Assembly (NCBI RefSeq): GCF_016735495.2
Contig: NZ_JAERQY020000004.1
Coordinates: forward strand, 248,001-312,000
Source: Lysobacter sp. MMG2
Lineage (GTDB): Bacteria > Pseudomonadota > Gammaproteobacteria > Xanthomonadales > Xanthomonadaceae
Length of the DNA stretch: 64,000 bases
Direction of reading: 5' to 3'
The notes under the pieces are model-generated. The model did no database searches. It was not told the origin of the DNA and saw nothing but the letters and a program-made list of their open reading frames with translations. Below, in pieces: positions 16,339 through 24,405 of the stretch. The translations under genes were made by a program, and so were the position numbers. Within the stretch, counting starts at the first letter, position 1, and each line of letters begins with the position of its first letter.

Positions 16339-18179
16339 GCGATCTGTTCTCGCCGACGACGACGGCCGTCGTGCTCGCGCTCGCGGCGATGCTCGGCATC
16401 GTGCGCCTGCTCGTGCGCCATCTGCGCGCGGAGCCGTCGCAACGCTCGCATGCCTGGCGCATCGCGGCGCTGGTGATCGCGCAGCCGCTGTGCGCGGCGC
16501 TGCTGTACTTCGCGCTGTGGCCGCCGACGGTGCTCGGCGAGGCCGGAACCCTGGTGGTCGTCACGGCCGGCGCACCGCGTGCGCAGTTGGCGGCGGGGGA
16601 CGCCGCGGTCGCGCTGCCGGAAGCACCGGCCTGGTCGGACGTGGAGCGCGCGCCCGATCTGGCGACCGCACTTCGCCGCCGTCCCGGAACGCAGCGCGTG
16701 CGCGTGATCGGAGCCGGCCTGGAGCTGCGCGATCTCGATGCGGCGTCGACCATCGCCATCGAGTTCACGCCGCCGCCGCTGCCGCGCGGGCTCGTCGAAC
16801 TCGCCGCGCCGGCCCGCATCGCGGCCGGCGATGAATTCCGTATCTCCGGTCGTGCCGCGCAGTTGGCCGGCGGGCAGGTCGAGCTGCTTGATCCCGCGCG
16901 TCGTCCGGTCGATCGCGTCGCGATTGCGGACGACGGGCGTTTCATGGTCACGGGCACGGCGCGCGGCACGGGAGGAATGCGGTTCCGCCTGCGCCTGCAC
17001 GATGAGCGAAAGCGCGTCGTCGAGGAAGCCGATGTGCCGTTGCAGGTGCAGGAAGCCGCGCCGCCGCGCGTGCTTGTGCTGGCGGGTGCACCCGGGCCGG
17101 AGGTGAAGTTCCTGCGGCGCTGGCTCGACGATGCCGGCCTGCCGATGCACGCACAGATCGCGGTCGGTGGCGGCGTGCAGTTGGGTGATGCGCCGATCTC
17201 GCTGGATGCAGCGAGCCTGTCGCGTTTCGATCTGGCCATCGTCGACGAGCGCGCGTGGTCCGCACTGGGCGAGGGTCAGCGTGCCGCGCTCGAAGCGGCC
17301 GTGCGCGACGGGCTCGGCCTGTTGGTGCGCATCACCGGTCCCTTGTCTGCCGGCGAACGCGGCCGGCTGCGGTCGCTGGGCTTCGCGCTCGACGGTGGAC
17401 GCGATTCGGTTCCGGTGAAGCTGGCTGCGGGCGCGCGCGAGGATGCGATGGAGCGCGCGCGCATCGGCCCGGGAACGCAGGACGCACCGCGTGCGCACGA
17501 CGCGGCGCCGGCAGAGGTGCCGCCGCTGACGCGACGCGACGCGCGGCTGTCCGCGTCCGACGGCGTGGCGCTGCTGCGCGATGCGGACGGCACCGCGCTG
17601 GGCCTGTGGCGCGCGCACGGACGCGGTCGCGTGGGCGTGTGGTTGCTGGCCGACAGCTTCCGCCTGGTGCTGGGCGGACGCGATGACCTGCATGCCGCGC
17701 TGTGGAGCGATGCGGTCTCCGCGCTTGCGCGTGCGCAGGCGGCGGCTGAGTTCGATATCGATGCGGATGCGCGACAGGACCGACGCGTCGCATTGTGCGG
17801 CGTGTCCGACGGCGCAAGGGTGATCACGCCGGACGGCGCTTCGCATGCGCTGCTGCGCGATCCCGTCACCGGCGCGCGCGCATGCGCAGCGTTCTGGCCG
17901 ACATCGGAAGGCTGGCACCTGCTGCGTTCCGGCGATCGCACGCAGGCGTTCTTCGTTCGCGCGACCGATGCGGCGCCGGGGCTGCGGGCGCAGGCATTGC
18001 GCGAGGCCACGCTGCAACGCGCGGCGGATTCGCAACGCAGTATGGCGCAGGCGGACGCCGCGCTGGCGCCGTGTCATCCGACGGCGCGCTGGCCGTGGTG
18101 GCTGGCATGGCTGCTGGCCAGCGGCGCGTTGTGGTGGCTGGAACGTTCGCGGGCCGGGCGACGCCTCAGCGCAGCGTGA
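16335..18179 (+). CDS. Large membrane-anchored protein ending the MoxR cluster, unknown function
   Basis: 614 residues from ATG 16335 (ATGA overlap with the gene before). Helices near residues 10–30 (TAVVLALAAMLGIVRLL) and 45–65 (ALVIAQPLCAALLYFALW), and one at the C-terminus (WWLAWLLASGALWWLERS), enclose a large periplasmic domain. In that domain PPPLPRGLVELAAPARIAAG and RPVDRVAIADDGRFMVTG suggest a carboxypeptidase-regulatory-type beta domain, and PRVLVLAGAPGPEVKFLRRW a glutamine-amidotransferase-like segment, as in other proteins of Bat-type loci. No catalytic residues could be assigned. It ends the operon; the next gene is on the other strand. Confidence 0.65.
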   Translation: MSDLFSPTTTAVVLALAAMLGIVRLLVRHLRAEPSQRSHAWRIAALVIAQPLCAALLYFALWPPTVLGEAGTLVVVTAGAPRAQLAAGDAAVALPEAPAWSDVERAPDLATALRRRPGTQRVRVIGAGLELRDLDAASTIAIEFTPPPLPRGLVELAAPARIAAGDEFRISGRAAQLAGGQVELLDPARRPVDRVAIADDGRFMVTGTARGTGGMRFRLRLHDERKRVVEEADVPLQVQEAAPPRVLVLAGAPGPEVKFLRRWLDDAGLPMHAQIAVGGGVQLGDAPISLDAASLSRFDLAIVDERAWSALGEGQRAALEAAVRDGLGLLVRITGPLSAGERGRLRSLGFALDGGRDSVPVKLAAGAREDAMERARIGPGTQDAPRAHDAAPAEVPPLTRRDARLSASDGVALLRDADGTALGLWRAHGRGRVGVWLLADSFRLVLGGRDDLHAALWSDAVSALARAQAAAEFDIDADARQDRRVALCGVSDGARVITPDGASHALLRDPVTGARACAAFWPTSEGWHLLRSGDRTQAFFVRATDAAPGLRAQALREATLQRAADSQRSMAQADAALAPCHPTARWPWWLAWLLASGALWWLERSRAGRRLSAA

Positions 18180-18711
18180 GCGCGCGCGAGGCCCGCGTGT
18201 CGACGTGGAGCGAATCGCGCAGCAGCTTCAGCGAAGCCTGCTTGCGCCCTGGCGTTTCCGATGCCACGCAGTCCGACGGCACGAACAGCCGGTAGCCGTG
18301 CATGCCGGCGTCGGTCGCCGTCGCGAGCACGCAGACATCAAGCGCGATGCCGGTGAGGATCAGCGTGTCGGCGCCGAGCCGGTCCAGCAGCAGGGGCAAG
18401 GGCGTGTCGTGGAAACCGGAGCGCTCGGGTTTGAGCACGAAGAAGTCATCGTCCTCGGGGTGCAGCAGCCTGACCAGCGGCGCGCCCAGCGATGCGTCCT
18501 GCGCGCACTGCGCGACGACCTGGCGGAAGTCGGAGCGCCATTGGCCGTAGTTGTCGTTGACGTAGATGACCGGAACGCCGCGCGGCTTCAATCGCGCCTT
18601 CAGTCGCGCGATGCGCTGCGCGGCCGGTCGCGCGGATGCGAGCAGCTTCGCGCCCTGCGCAAAGTCGAGCGCGTTGATCATGTCGATGATCAGAAGGGCG
18701 TGGCGTTTCAC
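18166..18711 (-). CDS. Isochorismatase-family cysteine hydrolase
   Basis: 181 residues. The catalytic triad of the family is visible: Asp10 (LLIIDMINAL), Lys94 (FVLKPERSGF) and Cys127 (LTGIALDVCVL), with the cis-peptide-type TGIA segment just before the Cys. Family members hydrolyse nicotinamide, N-carbamoyl compounds, ureides or isochorismate; the substrate here cannot be told. It converges on the MoxR cluster, with the last codons overlapping by 14 bases, and is monocistronic. Confidence 0.9.
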   Translation of the reverse strand: MKRHALLIIDMINALDFAQGAKLLASARPAAQRIARLKARLKPRGVPVIYVNDNYGQWRSDFRQVVAQCAQDASLGAPLVRLLHPEDDDFFVLKPERSGFHDTPLPLLLDRLGADTLILTGIALDVCVLATATDAGMHGYRLFVPSDCVASETPGRKQASLKLLRDSLHVDTRASRALTLR

Positions 18712-18812
18712 GTCGCGGCTGCCTCCAGCGATGGAAGGCTAGGGTCGGCGAACTTTCGTGAGCGCGATGTCTCGACGCATCCGCGCTTGCCGATGGACGC
18801 CACAACCTTCCA

Positions 18813-18932
18813 CCGTTCGTCCTGAGCGTAGGCCGCAGGCCGAAGTCGAAGGACCCGGCGGGACCGTTGCGTGACCGGCCTGCTCATCCTTCGACTCCGG
18901 GGCTTCGCCCCTACGCTCAGGACGAACGGGAT
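18813..18932. repeat. Long inverted repeat (about 40-bp arms) of a dispersed palindrome family
   Basis: Left arm starts CCGTTCGTCCTGAGCGTAG at 18813 and runs to about 18853; the complementary right arm (TCCTTCGACTCC…CTACGCTCAGGACGAACGG) spans about 18889–18930. The intervening 35 bases are unpaired. The 314-base space between the hydrolase start and the receptor stop consists of this element plus a short hairpin at 18974–19006. Such palindromes are common in Xanthomonadaceae intergenic DNA. Confidence 0.8.
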
Positions 18933-18973
18933 CGGATGGATTCGCCTCGCCGCTCGGGATGAAGTGCAAGGTC

Positions 18974-19006
18974 GGCGCCCCTCTGCCTTGTCGGAGGAGG
19001 GGCGCC
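18974..19006 (-). terminator. Hairpin downstream of the B12-type receptor gene
   Basis: A 10-base stem (GGCGCCCCTC paired with GAGGGGCGCC) about 20 bases past the receptor stop on the minus strand. No clear U-run follows in the minus-strand transcript, so it may be a weak terminator or an mRNA 3'-end protector. Confidence 0.5.
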
Positions 19007-19025
19007 AGTCACTTCGCAGAACGGC

Positions 19026-20897
19026 TCAGTTCACCGGTGCGTAGCGCAGCGTGAGGAACCACTCCCGCCCCGCCTGGTTGTAGAACGCCACCGTCTCGTA
19101 CTCGCGGTCGAAGACGTTGGCCACGCGGGCCTGCAATGTCAGCGCGGGCGTGATGGCGTATTCGGCGCGCAGGTCGATTGTGCCGTAGCCGCCCAGGCGA
19201 CGCGTGTTGGCGACGTCGTCGAAACGCGAGCCTTCGCCCACGGCGGTCAGGCCGATGCGGAAATCGTCGAATGCGCGGTCCACGTCGACACGCGCGCTGT
19301 TCTTCGCGCGGCGGGCGAGTTCGTTGCCTTCGTAGAAGCCGCTGCGGTTCTCGGTGTCGAGGTAGCTGATCGCGCCGGCGATGGTCCATTCGGCGACGGT
19401 CGTGTCCACGCCGAGTTCGGCGCCCTGCATGCGCGCGCGTTCGACGTTGTTGGGCAGGCCCAGCGCGGCGTCGAAGGCGATGAGGTCGTCGACCTCGGTG
19501 CTGAAGGTGTCCAGGCGCACGTTGAGCGCGTCGCCGCGCCAGGCCACGCCCAGTTCCCAGGTGTCGGAATCTTCCGGACGCAGGTTCGCGTTGCCGAAGA
19601 ACGGGAAGTAGAGCTCGTTGAACGTGGGCGCCTTGAACGCGCTGCCGTAGCCGGCGGTGATGCGCCAGTTCTGCGCGAACTCGATGCCGTATGCGGCGCT
19701 GCCGGTGGTGTGGCCGCCGAACTGTTCGTTGTCGTCGCGGCGCACGCTGGCTTCCAGCGATTGCGCTGCGAAGCGACCCTGGTACTGCACGAATGCGGCC
19801 TTGTTATCGCGGCTGCTCTCGTCGTACGGCGTGGTACTGCTCACGCTGTCTTCCAGCCAGTCCAGGCCGACGGTGAGCAGGTGGTGTTGGGCCAGGCCGA
19901 AGTCGCCCTGCAGCGTGGCGCTGTCGCGGTAGGTGCTGAAGTAGTCGAGGTAGGTGTCGCCGAGGTAGTTGTCGGACGCGTCCTGGTTGCGGCCGGCGGT
20001 GAGGTGCAGGTCGACGCGGTCGTTCGGGTGCCAGCGCAGCTTGCCGCCGACGACCTGCTGCACGGTCTTGGCGCGGTCGGTGAAGTCGCCGTCGAACTCG
20101 TTGTCGCCTTCGTTGCGCAACGCGTGGCCTTCCAGGGTCCACTGCTCGTTGAAGTCGACGCCGCCGCGCACGGAGAGTGCGTCACGCGTGTAACCGTCGC
20201 GGTCGGGCTGCGAGTCCGGCGCGATGAAGCAACCGGCACCGTCGAAGGTCACCGGGTCGAAATAACCGTTGCAGGCGTTGATGCCCTGCGTGTGGCTGCG
20301 CGAGTAGTCGGCGCCGAACCAGGCGCGGCCGTTGCCGCCGCCGAAGCCGGTGGCGAATTCGTTGAGGCCGTTGGAACCGCCGCCGACGGTGACGCGCGGA
20401 GCGAAGCCTTCGCGGTCGCGTCGCGTGAACACCTGGATCACGCCGCCGATGGCGTCGGCGCCGTACAGGCTGGAACGCGGGCCGCGGACGATCTCGACGC
20501 GGTCGATCAGATCGACCGGCAGATCCTGCAGCGAGGCCAGGCCGGACGTCGCCGAACCGATGCGGATGCCGTCGACTAGCACCAGCACGTGGTCGGATTC
20601 CGCGCCGCGCAGGAACAGCGTGGTGAGCTTGCCCTGGCCGCCCTGGTTGGACAGCGTGATGCCGGCGCGGCCGCGCAGCAGGTCGGGTAGCGAACGCGCC
20701 TGGCTGCGGCGGATCTGCTCGGCGTCGATCACTTCCACCGGCGCGAGCGCGTCGTTGACCGTCACGGCGGTGCGGTTGGCGGTGACGACGACTTCGTCCA
20801 GATCGGTCGCCTGCGGCGCGGCGTGGGCGAGCGCGGGCAGGGCGAGCGCGCAGGCGAACGCGAGGGCGTGGACGGGGGCATTGCGGCGGAAGGACAT
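19026..20897 (-). CDS. btuB: TonB-dependent outer-membrane receptor, BtuB-like (vitamin B12)
   Basis: 623 residues from ATG 20897. A signal peptide (LAFACALALPALAHAA) is followed by a TonB box in the sequence TDLDEVVVTANR. The plug domain contains SLPDLLRGRAGITLS, LFLRGAESDHVLVLVDGIRI and VEIVRGPRSSLYGADAIGG, all typical of BtuB-class receptors. The remaining part is a 22-strand-type barrel ending in a beta strand with aromatic positions (EWFLTLRYAPVN). The frame is open far upstream, but that stretch is a cobalamin riboswitch, not coding. The riboswitch strongly supports a role in cobalamin uptake with a TonB–ExbBD system elsewhere. Confidence 0.92.
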   Translation of the reverse strand: MSFRRNAPVHALAFACALALPALAHAAPQATDLDEVVVTANRTAVTVNDALAPVEVIDAEQIRRSQARSLPDLLRGRAGITLSNQGGQGKLTTLFLRGAESDHVLVLVDGIRIGSATSGLASLQDLPVDLIDRVEIVRGPRSSLYGADAIGGVIQVFTRRDREGFAPRVTVGGGSNGLNEFATGFGGGNGRAWFGADYSRSHTQGINACNGYFDPVTFDGAGCFIAPDSQPDRDGYTRDALSVRGGVDFNEQWTLEGHALRNEGDNEFDGDFTDRAKTVQQVVGGKLRWHPNDRVDLHLTAGRNQDASDNYLGDTYLDYFSTYRDSATLQGDFGLAQHHLLTVGLDWLEDSVSSTTPYDESSRDNKAAFVQYQGRFAAQSLEASVRRDDNEQFGGHTTGSAAYGIEFAQNWRITAGYGSAFKAPTFNELYFPFFGNANLRPEDSDTWELGVAWRGDALNVRLDTFSTEVDDLIAFDAALGLPNNVERARMQGAELGVDTTVAEWTIAGAISYLDTENRSGFYEGNELARRAKNSARVDVDRAFDDFRIGLTAVGEGSRFDDVANTRRLGGYGTIDLRAEYAITPALTLQARVANVFDREYETVAFYNQAGREWFLTLRYAPVN

Positions 20898-21069
20898 CGG
20901 AATTCTCCAGCGCACGACGGCGCCGACGGCAAAAGGAACGGTTGCCGGGAGAGAGTGGGCCGCGGAATCGGAAGCGGAACGCCGACGTCGCCGCCGCGAC
21001 GCCCTCCGCATCGCAACCAGTGGCGGGTCCATGCTGATTCCAGACGGGCTGTTTCCAGTCGGGACCCTT

Positions 21070-21276
21070 GCGTCGCAGGCCGGTCTCCGGACTCGCGAGT
21101 GGAGGAGGCCCTCCGGCTGCGGCGCCTTCCCGTGCGTGTGCACAGTGGCGGTGTGCCGAGCTCGAACTCGCTTACCGTTGCGGGGGCAGTGCCGGACTGG
21201 CCGCGTGGCGGCGTCACCGGCTTCCCGTTTCAACCCGCCGGCAGGACGCCGCCGGGTCACCTCGAAGCGGGGCGAA
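21070..21276 (-). promoter_or_regulatory. Cobalamin (B12) riboswitch upstream of the BtuB-like gene
   Basis: Read on the minus strand the leader has, in order, a GAGGTG start near 21272, GGGAAGCCGGTGACGCC, the conserved core CACTGCCCCCGCAACGGTAA, a CCACTGTG segment, GGGAAGGCG, and the closing B12 box AGTCCGGAGACCGGCC near 21079–21093. This is the adenosylcobalamin riboswitch consensus. It ends about 170 bases before the receptor ATG, in a leader without other genes. Binding of B12 is expected to reduce expression of the receptor. Confidence 0.93.
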
Positions 21277-21309
21277 GTCTACGGCATTTTCGCGTGGAGG
21301 CTTGGGTTC

Positions 21310-21470
21310 GCGGTGTGCAAAGCCCTCTCACGCTTGCGGGAGAGCGGTGGGAGCGAAGGAAAGCGCGCGGAGCGTTGAAGGGCCCAGCCGAGTCGAAGCC
21401 TCGTCTCCGTTTGCCCTCATCCGCCCTTCGGGCACCTACTCCCGCAAGCGGGAGAAAGGGAGGTGCTCGG
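21310..21470. repeat. Degenerate CTCCCGC-TT-GCGGGAG repeat pair
   Basis: Two imperfect hairpin elements, CCTCTCACGCTTGCGGGAGAG near 21320–21345 and CTCCCGCAAGCGGGAG at about 21439–21454, separated by CCCTCATCCGCCC. The same family occurs at 37925–38035. They lie upstream of the riboswitch, at the 3' end of the TfoX-like gene; no coding capacity is seen. Confidence 0.7.
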
Positions 21471-21487
21471 AGTGCAGACTGTCTCGA

Positions 21488-21865
21488 TCAGTCCCGATCC
21501 GCAGGCTCGTCGAACAGCGTCGGCATCGCGATGGTGTCTTCCTCGCGGGCCATCTGCGTCGTCGTAACCGGCGCGGCGGCCGGCTTGTAGCGCGGCGGCG
21601 GCAGCAGGGCGGTGGCGGCATCGGCGGCCTGGATGAGCTCGCCGCGGCGCTCGTCGGAAATCTCCTGCCAATGGCAGTCCTGCAACGCGCCTTCGATGGC
21701 GTACAGCAGGTTCAACGTCGGCTTGAAGCCGGCGCGCTTGACGCGCATGAAGGCCTCCACCGTGCCCACCGCGGCGAGGTCCTCGCGTGTGCGCAGTCCG
21801 ACCTGGCGCAGCCAGGCGGCGGACTTCGGGCCGATGTTGCGCAGCTTGTCGGTGCTGGTCGTCAT
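21488..21865 (-). CDS. TfoX/Sxy C-terminal-domain protein
   Basis: 125 residues. The N-terminal half matches the C-terminal domain of TfoX/Sxy: LRNIGPKSAAWLRQVGLRT, then VEAFMRVKRAGFKPTLNLLY and LQDCHWQEI. This helix–hairpin–helix-like module is found alone in many bacteria. Full-length TfoX activates competence genes, but the separate domain has no established role. The C-terminal tail is low complexity (Ala/Pro, then LFDEPADRD). The start ATG overlaps the stop of the GAF-protein gene by four bases, so the two form an operon. Confidence 0.85.
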   Translation of the reverse strand: MTTSTDKLRNIGPKSAAWLRQVGLRTREDLAAVGTVEAFMRVKRAGFKPTLNLLYAIEGALQDCHWQEISDERRGELIQAADAATALLPPPRYKPAAAPVTTTQMAREEDTIAMPTLFDEPADRD

Positions 21866-22347
21866 TCCAGTGACTCCACATATGCCCGCGCGATGGACTC
21901 CAGGCCGTGCTGGTCTTCAACGTTGAAACGGTCCAGGACCGGACTGTCGAGGTCGAGCACGCCGATCAGCTCGCCATTGGCGGAGACCAGTGGCACGACC
22001 AGTTCGGAGTTGGAGGCCGAGTCGCAGGCGATGTGGCCGGGGAAGGCGTGCACGTCGGGGACGAGCTGGGTCTGCCGGGTGGAGGCGGCGGCGCCGCACA
22101 CGCCCTTGTCGAGCGGAATGCGCACGCAGGCGGGCAGTCCCTGGAACGGACCCACGACCAGCTCGGTGCCGTCGAAGAAGTAGAAGCCGGCCCAGTTGAG
22201 TTCCGGCACCGCGTTGTAGATCAGCGCGGCCAGGTTGGCGGCGTTGGCGATGCGGTCGCGTTCGCCATGCATGAGCGCACGCGCCTGCGCGAGCAGTTGC
22301 GCATACTGTTCCGACTTCGTGCCGCTTAGACTTTCGCTGGTGAACAT
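21862..22347 (-). CDS. GAF-domain protein, free methionine-(R)-sulfoxide reductase type
   Basis: 161 residues from ATG 22347, covering one GAF domain. The region LNWAGFYFFDGTELVVGPFQG is followed by three cysteines, in PACVRIPL, KGVCGAAA and HIACDSASNSELVVPL, in the order and context of fRMsr (YebR/MsrC) enzymes, which use them to reduce free Met-(R)-sulfoxide. It is translationally coupled to the TfoX-domain gene. The enzyme is cytosolic and belongs to oxidative-damage repair. An alternative is a sensory GAF protein, but the conserved cysteines favour the reductase. Confidence 0.87.
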   Translation of the reverse strand: MFTSESLSGTKSEQYAQLLAQARALMHGERDRIANAANLAALIYNAVPELNWAGFYFFDGTELVVGPFQGLPACVRIPLDKGVCGAAASTRQTQLVPDVHAFPGHIACDSASNSELVVPLVSANGELIGVLDLDSPVLDRFNVEDQHGLESIARAYVESLE

Positions 22348-22416
22348 GAGTGCCTCTTTTCCGCAGTCTACCAGCGTACTTGGGGCCGGCAGGGCCGCTC
22401 CGAAAGGGGCCGCGTC

Positions 22417-23085
22417 GTGAGCCGCGGCTGGTTCGTCACCGGCACCGACACCGGCATCGGCAAATCGCTGGCCAGTGCGACGCTGTTGCATGCGCTGCGC
22501 GCGCGCGGGTTGCGCGCGGTCGGCATGAAGCCGCTTGCCAGTGGCTGCGAGCGCACGCCGGAGGGATGGCGCAACGAAGACGCGCTCGCCCTGCAGGCGG
22601 CAAGCGCGCCGCGCCCTGCGTACGAGGACGTCAATCCATTCGCCCTGCCCAATCCGCTGGCGCCTGAACTGGCTGCCGCCGACGCAGGCATCCGCGTTAC
22701 CCTTGCGCCGATAGAAAGCGCATTCGCACGCCTGTCCTCGCAGGCCGATGCGGTGGTGGTGGAAGGTGTGGGCGGTTGGGCCGCGCCGCTGGCCGCCGAT
22801 CTGGACCAGGCGGACGTGGTGCGCGCGCTGGACCTGCCGGTGGTGATGGTCGTGGGGCTGCGCCTGGGCTGTCTCAACCATGCGCGACTCACCGCGCGGG
22901 CGATCCAGGCCGATGGTCTGCATCTGGTGGGCTGGATCGCCAACGACATCGACCCGGCCATGGAGCGCGCCGATGACAACTTCACGCTGCTGAAGCAGCA
23001 CCTGCCGGTAGCGTGCTGGGGACGGCTCCCGTTCCGCGAAGCGCCCGATCCGGCACAGCTGGCGGCTTTGCTTCAACCGGCCTGA
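22417..23085 (+). CDS. bioD: ATP-dependent dethiobiotin synthetase
   Basis: 222 residues from GTG 22417. The P-loop GTDTGIGKS (residues 9–17) and KPLASGC (substrate-binding Lys at about residue 38) are the BioD signatures; VVEGVGGWAAPL is the second conserved loop, with Trp replacing the more usual residue. The enzyme closes the ureido ring of dethiobiotin from diaminopelargonate, CO2 and ATP, the penultimate step of biotin synthesis. No other bio genes are near, so the pathway is dispersed. Divergent from the GAF gene, 69 bases apart, so the two promoters must lie in that gap. Confidence 0.95.
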   Translation: MSRGWFVTGTDTGIGKSLASATLLHALRARGLRAVGMKPLASGCERTPEGWRNEDALALQAASAPRPAYEDVNPFALPNPLAPELAAADAGIRVTLAPIESAFARLSSQADAVVVEGVGGWAAPLAADLDQADVVRALDLPVVMVVGLRLGCLNHARLTARAIQADGLHLVGWIANDIDPAMERADDNFTLLKQHLPVACWGRLPFREAPDPAQLAALLQPA

Positions 23086-23122
23086 TCGGCGATAGGCGTG
23101 ACCAATGGGAGATGGGCCGCTC

Positions 23123-23151
23123 CCGACAAATGCTAGACTGGGCGGTATAGG
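23123..23151 (+). promoter_or_regulatory. Possible sigma-70 promoter of the RND efflux operon
   Basis: CCGACA (23123–23128) and TATAGG (23146–23151), 17 bases apart, lie 58 bases before the adaptor start. The match is moderate; no regulator gene lies beside the operon. Confidence 0.35.
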
Positions 23152-23208
23152 AATTCGAACCCTACCCGGGCTGCGACGCCCGTCATGAAGGAATTGGAGT
23201 CTTCCCCC

Positions 23209-24396
23209 ATGGTCAAGAACCCGCGCACGGTGGCGATCGCTGCCGCGTTGGCCCTCGTACTGTCCGCCTGCGGCGGCAAGGATCAGCCCCAGGGCGGCGA
23301 GATGCCCCCGCCGGACGTCGGTGTGGTCAAGGTGCAGCCGGGCGACGTGCCGCTGCAGAAGGATCTGGTGGGCCGTCTGGCCGCGTTCCGCAGCGCGGAC
23401 GTGCGTGCGCGCGTTCCGGGCGTGCTGCAGCGCCGGGTCTATGAGGAAGGCAGCGACGTGAAGGCCGGGCAGGTGCTGTTCCTGATCGACCCGGCGCCGT
23501 TGCAGGCCGAAGTCGGCCAGGCCCAGGCCTCGCTGGCCTCGGCGCAGGCCAACTACGCCAACGCCAAGGCCGCCGCCGATCGCGCCCGCCGCCTGGCGCC
23601 GGAGAAGTTCGTCTCGCAGTCCGACCTGGACAACGCCATGGCCGCCGAGCGCAGCTCCGGTGCCGCGGTGAAGCAGGCCGAGGCGGCGCTGGCGAATGCG
23701 CGCATCAACCTGGGCTACGCCACGGTGACCGCGCCGATCAGCGGCCGCGCGAACCAGCAGCAGGTCACCGAAGGCGCGCTGGTCGGGCAGGGCACGCCGA
23801 CGCTGCTCACCACGGTCGACCAGATCGACCAGCTCTACGTGAACTTCTCCCTCAGCGTCACCGAGCTGGAGCAGGTGCGTCGCGCGCAGACCACGCAGGG
23901 CGATTCGAAGGTGACCGTCGTCCTGCCGGACGGCACGCCGTACGAGCGCCAGGGCAAGCTGGACTTCTCCGGCGACGTCGTCGATCCGAGCACCGGCGCG
24001 ATCGCGCTGCGCGCGCTGATCCCCAACCCCGACAAGACGCTGCTGCCGGGCACGTTCGTGACCCTCAAGACGGTGCTGGGCGTGACGCCCAATGCCTACC
24101 TGGTCCCGCAGGCCGGTGTGCAGCGCGATGCCAAGAGCGCCTTCGTGCTGGTCCTCGGCAGCGACGGCAACGTCGCGCGCAAGGACGTCGTGGCCGACCG
24201 CCAGCAAGGCGGCAACTGGGTGGTGACCAAGGGCCTGGCCCCGAACGACCAGGTCATCGTCTCCGGCGTGCAGCGCGCGCAGCCGGGCAAGCCGGCCAAG
24301 GTTTCGCCGGCCGACGCCGCGGGCAAGACCGCCGGCGATGCATCGAAGGCGCCGGCCGCGAAGGCCGCCGGTGAGGAACCGGCCAAGAAGGACTGA
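23209..24396 (+). CDS. RND efflux periplasmic adaptor (membrane-fusion lipoprotein)
   Basis: 395 residues from ATG 23209, preceded by AAGGAATTGGAG; an ATG at 23185 is in frame but would spoil the signal. The signal ends in LVLSAC (lipid-attachment Cys21). Family features: a beta-barrel/lipoyl half motif DVRARVPGVLQRRVYEEGSDVKAG, an alpha-helical hairpin (about 100–165, rich in Ala and Gln), the second lipoyl half NLGYATVTAPISGR, and a C-terminal barrel. It links the inner-membrane pump to an outer-membrane channel. The pump gene follows after 9 bases; no channel gene is present, so a shared OprM/TolC-type protein is needed. Confidence 0.93.
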   Translation: MVKNPRTVAIAAALALVLSACGGKDQPQGGEMPPPDVGVVKVQPGDVPLQKDLVGRLAAFRSADVRARVPGVLQRRVYEEGSDVKAGQVLFLIDPAPLQAEVGQAQASLASAQANYANAKAAADRARRLAPEKFVSQSDLDNAMAAERSSGAAVKQAEAALANARINLGYATVTAPISGRANQQQVTEGALVGQGTPTLLTTVDQIDQLYVNFSLSVTELEQVRRAQTTQGDSKVTVVLPDGTPYERQGKLDFSGDVVDPSTGAIALRALIPNPDKTLLPGTFVTLKTVLGVTPNAYLVPQAGVQRDAKSAFVLVLGSDGNVARKDVVADRQQGGNWVVTKGLAPNDQVIVSGVQRAQPGKPAKVSPADAAGKTAGDASKAPAAKAAGEEPAKKD

Positions 24397-24405
24397 CCCC
24401 ACGCC

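Noticed and set aside
18813-18932. Insertion-sequence terminal repeats
   Set aside because: The arms are joined by only 35 bases with no transposase, and the same type of palindrome is common in intergenic DNA of these bacteria.
19026-21260. Early start of the BtuB-like receptor at 21260
   Set aside because: The extra 121 residues translate the cobalamin riboswitch; a normal signal peptide starts at 20897.
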